From Fibrobacter sp. (lineage in GTDB: Bacteria > Fibrobacterota > Fibrobacteria > Fibrobacterales > Fibrobacteraceae): a DNA stretch of 64,000 nucleotides. Each line of letters begins with the position of its first letter. The stretch's first letter is position 1. This document shows positions 63,206 to 64,000 of this stretch, one piece after another. Position numbers and translations under genes: made by a program. The stretch is taken from positions 16,858-80,857 of the forward strand of contig JAKSID010000011.1 of assembly GCA_024399035.1 (NCBI GenBank), in the 5' to 3' direction. The notes under the pieces are model-generated. The model did no database searches. It was not told the DNA's origin and saw nothing but the letters and a program-made list of their open reading frames with translations.

Positions 63206-63976
63206 ATGAAAAGTTCAAAGAATTACGTTATTGGCCTTTTGACCCTGGTGGTCATTCTTTCTGTCGCATTCTTTACGCGGGACTGGTATGTGTTCTACAA
63301 GTGCGGAGCCGTGGAAACGTGCCTTGCGGAATCCAGCTATTTTCAGCATTACGCCAAGTTCGCGGTAACGACCATCATGACCATCGTCGCGTTCTTTGTG
63401 GGCAAGAAATGTATTTGCCCGCGAGATCGCAAGCTTTTGCTTTTGGCCAGCGTATTGGCACTTTGTGCGGATTTCTGCCTTAAGATTCTCCACAACGCCG
63501 TTAAGCTTTTTGACCACAGTTCCGATTACACATTGCTGGGCATCTGTTTCTTTATGGTTTTCCAGGCGGTTCTCATTTATCGCCACACGAGAAAAAGCGA
63601 CACGGACAACAGCGTCCCCTGGATTATTTGCGTACCCTTCGCGGTGATGTTCCTGACAAACGCGCTACACCTTTTCGATGTGTTTGAATCGGCAATGATT
63701 CCCATCGTGGCGACCTACGGTGCGTTCCTGATCTGTTCTGTAATCGTCGCGGTGAAGGCACCCAAGGTTGGATACTTCCCAGCCAGCAATGCAAAGCTTA
63801 TCAAGCGCGGCATGATTCTGTTCTTTTGCTGCGACGCCTGCGTGGGCATTTCATTGGCTACGGGCCCCGACCACAGCACGCAAGAAATCGTTGCAACCAT
63901 CGCCAACAACTTCGTTTGGTATTTTTACGTGCCAGCCCTTATCTGTCTGGTGATGAGCGGTCTCCGCAGAAAATAA
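63206..63976 (+). CDS. YhhN/TMEM86-like integral membrane protein
   Basis: The 256-residue protein has seven to eight hydrophobic helices. Asp in ALCADFCLK, a His in FQAVLIYRH and a last helix FVWYFYVPALICLVMSG resemble the YhhN family, whose characterised members are lysoplasmalogenases. The match is by pattern only and could equally be another eight-helix family. Three Cys near residue 35-70 are unusual. The gene is plus-strand, with an AT-rich promoter region upstream. A possible terminator hairpin begins at 63983 and is cut by the window edge. Confidence 0.6.
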   Translation: MKSSKNYVIGLLTLVVILSVAFFTRDWYVFYKCGAVETCLAESSYFQHYAKFAVTTIMTIVAFFVGKKCICPRDRKLLLLASVLALCADFCLKILHNAVKLFDHSSDYTLLGICFFMVFQAVLIYRHTRKSDTDNSVPWIICVPFAVMFLTNALHLFDVFESAMIPIVATYGAFLICSVIVAVKAPKVGYFPASNAKLIKRGMILFFCCDACVGISLATGPDHSTQEIVATIANNFVWYFYVPALICLVMSGLRRK

Positions 63977-64000
63977 TTACGAAAAAGACCCCGGGTAAAA

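Overview
The window looks like chromosomal DNA of a Fibrobacter-type bacterium (phylum Fibrobacterota). This is inferred from gene content, not from a database match. The support is: mid-range base composition with AT-rich gene starts and few strong Shine-Dalgarno sites; a secreted GH53 endo-galactanase lipoprotein with a long Ser/Glu-rich linker of the kind fibrolytic Fibrobacter use; an LptD-type outer-membrane protein and many lipoproteins (a Gram-negative envelope); and lineage-like arrangements such as a MetX-MetW fusion and a Rho factor with a very long Asn-rich disordered N-terminus. Nearly all genes are housekeeping genes. No prophage, insertion sequence, CRISPR array or rRNA gene is visible.

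Layout. 1-3432 (minus): pyrR, pyrB, a dihydroorotase homologue without its metal-binding histidines, and a gene cut by the left edge. 3642-6628 (plus): cyclophilin, tRNA-Ala(GGC), and a secreted M23 metallopeptidase. 6826-12154: htpG and uppP (minus), a divergent deacetylase-like gene, a lipoprotein and ribosomal protein L31. 12247-12840: a LysM-like lipoprotein. 13037-24127 (minus): an 11-kb run of ten closely packed genes read as chorismate mutase, tyrA, AroA-like, nadK, metX-metW, yicC, lptD, maf, rodZ-like, hisB. 24182-25588: GH53. 25663-30001 (plus): THUMP-like methyltransferase, CAP lipoprotein, ung, DUF4321, gatA. 30170-31270: an AT-rich island with a candidate PD-(D/E)XK nuclease preceded by three geometrically identical inverted-repeat pairs. 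31315-36908: lipoprotein, an RNase H-fold protein without catalytic acids, guaB, a TPR protein, DUF456, apt, pth. 37039-41824 (minus, read ftsK-ispE-tRNA-Gln-rplY): an ancient conserved neighbourhood. 41911-44973: a CHASE2 adenylate cyclase. 45210-47225 (minus): folK, deoxynucleoside kinase, panC. 47433-51846 (plus): rho, proC and a sigma-54 activator. 51843-55353 (minus): a FecCD-type ABC importer with a TraB/GumN lipoprotein and an exported protein. 55423-57341: nspC and tsaE. 57442-59800 (minus): FAD reductase, sufE and a membrane protein. 59921-63976: a secreted pentapeptide-repeat protein, radA, a gene remnant and a YhhN-like membrane protein.

Most metabolic genes feed nucleotide and amino-acid supply (pyr genes, guaB, apt, dNK; tyrA, hisB, metXW, proC), cofactors (nadK, folK, panC, sufE) and envelope building (uppP, lptD, ispE, ftsK, rodZ-like, M23).

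The least-explained material is non-coding. It includes (1) three inverted pairs with exactly 24-nt spacers upstream of the nuclease gene, (2) a family of hairpins that share a CAAG loop but have different, fully paired stems, (3) GGGATGAC/GGAATGAC repeats placed between convergent genes, (4) ATTCATAATTCGTAATT-type inverted blocks, and (5) a 154-bp tandem duplication before tsaE. The strongest candidate for an undescribed element is the nuclease and its upstream array.
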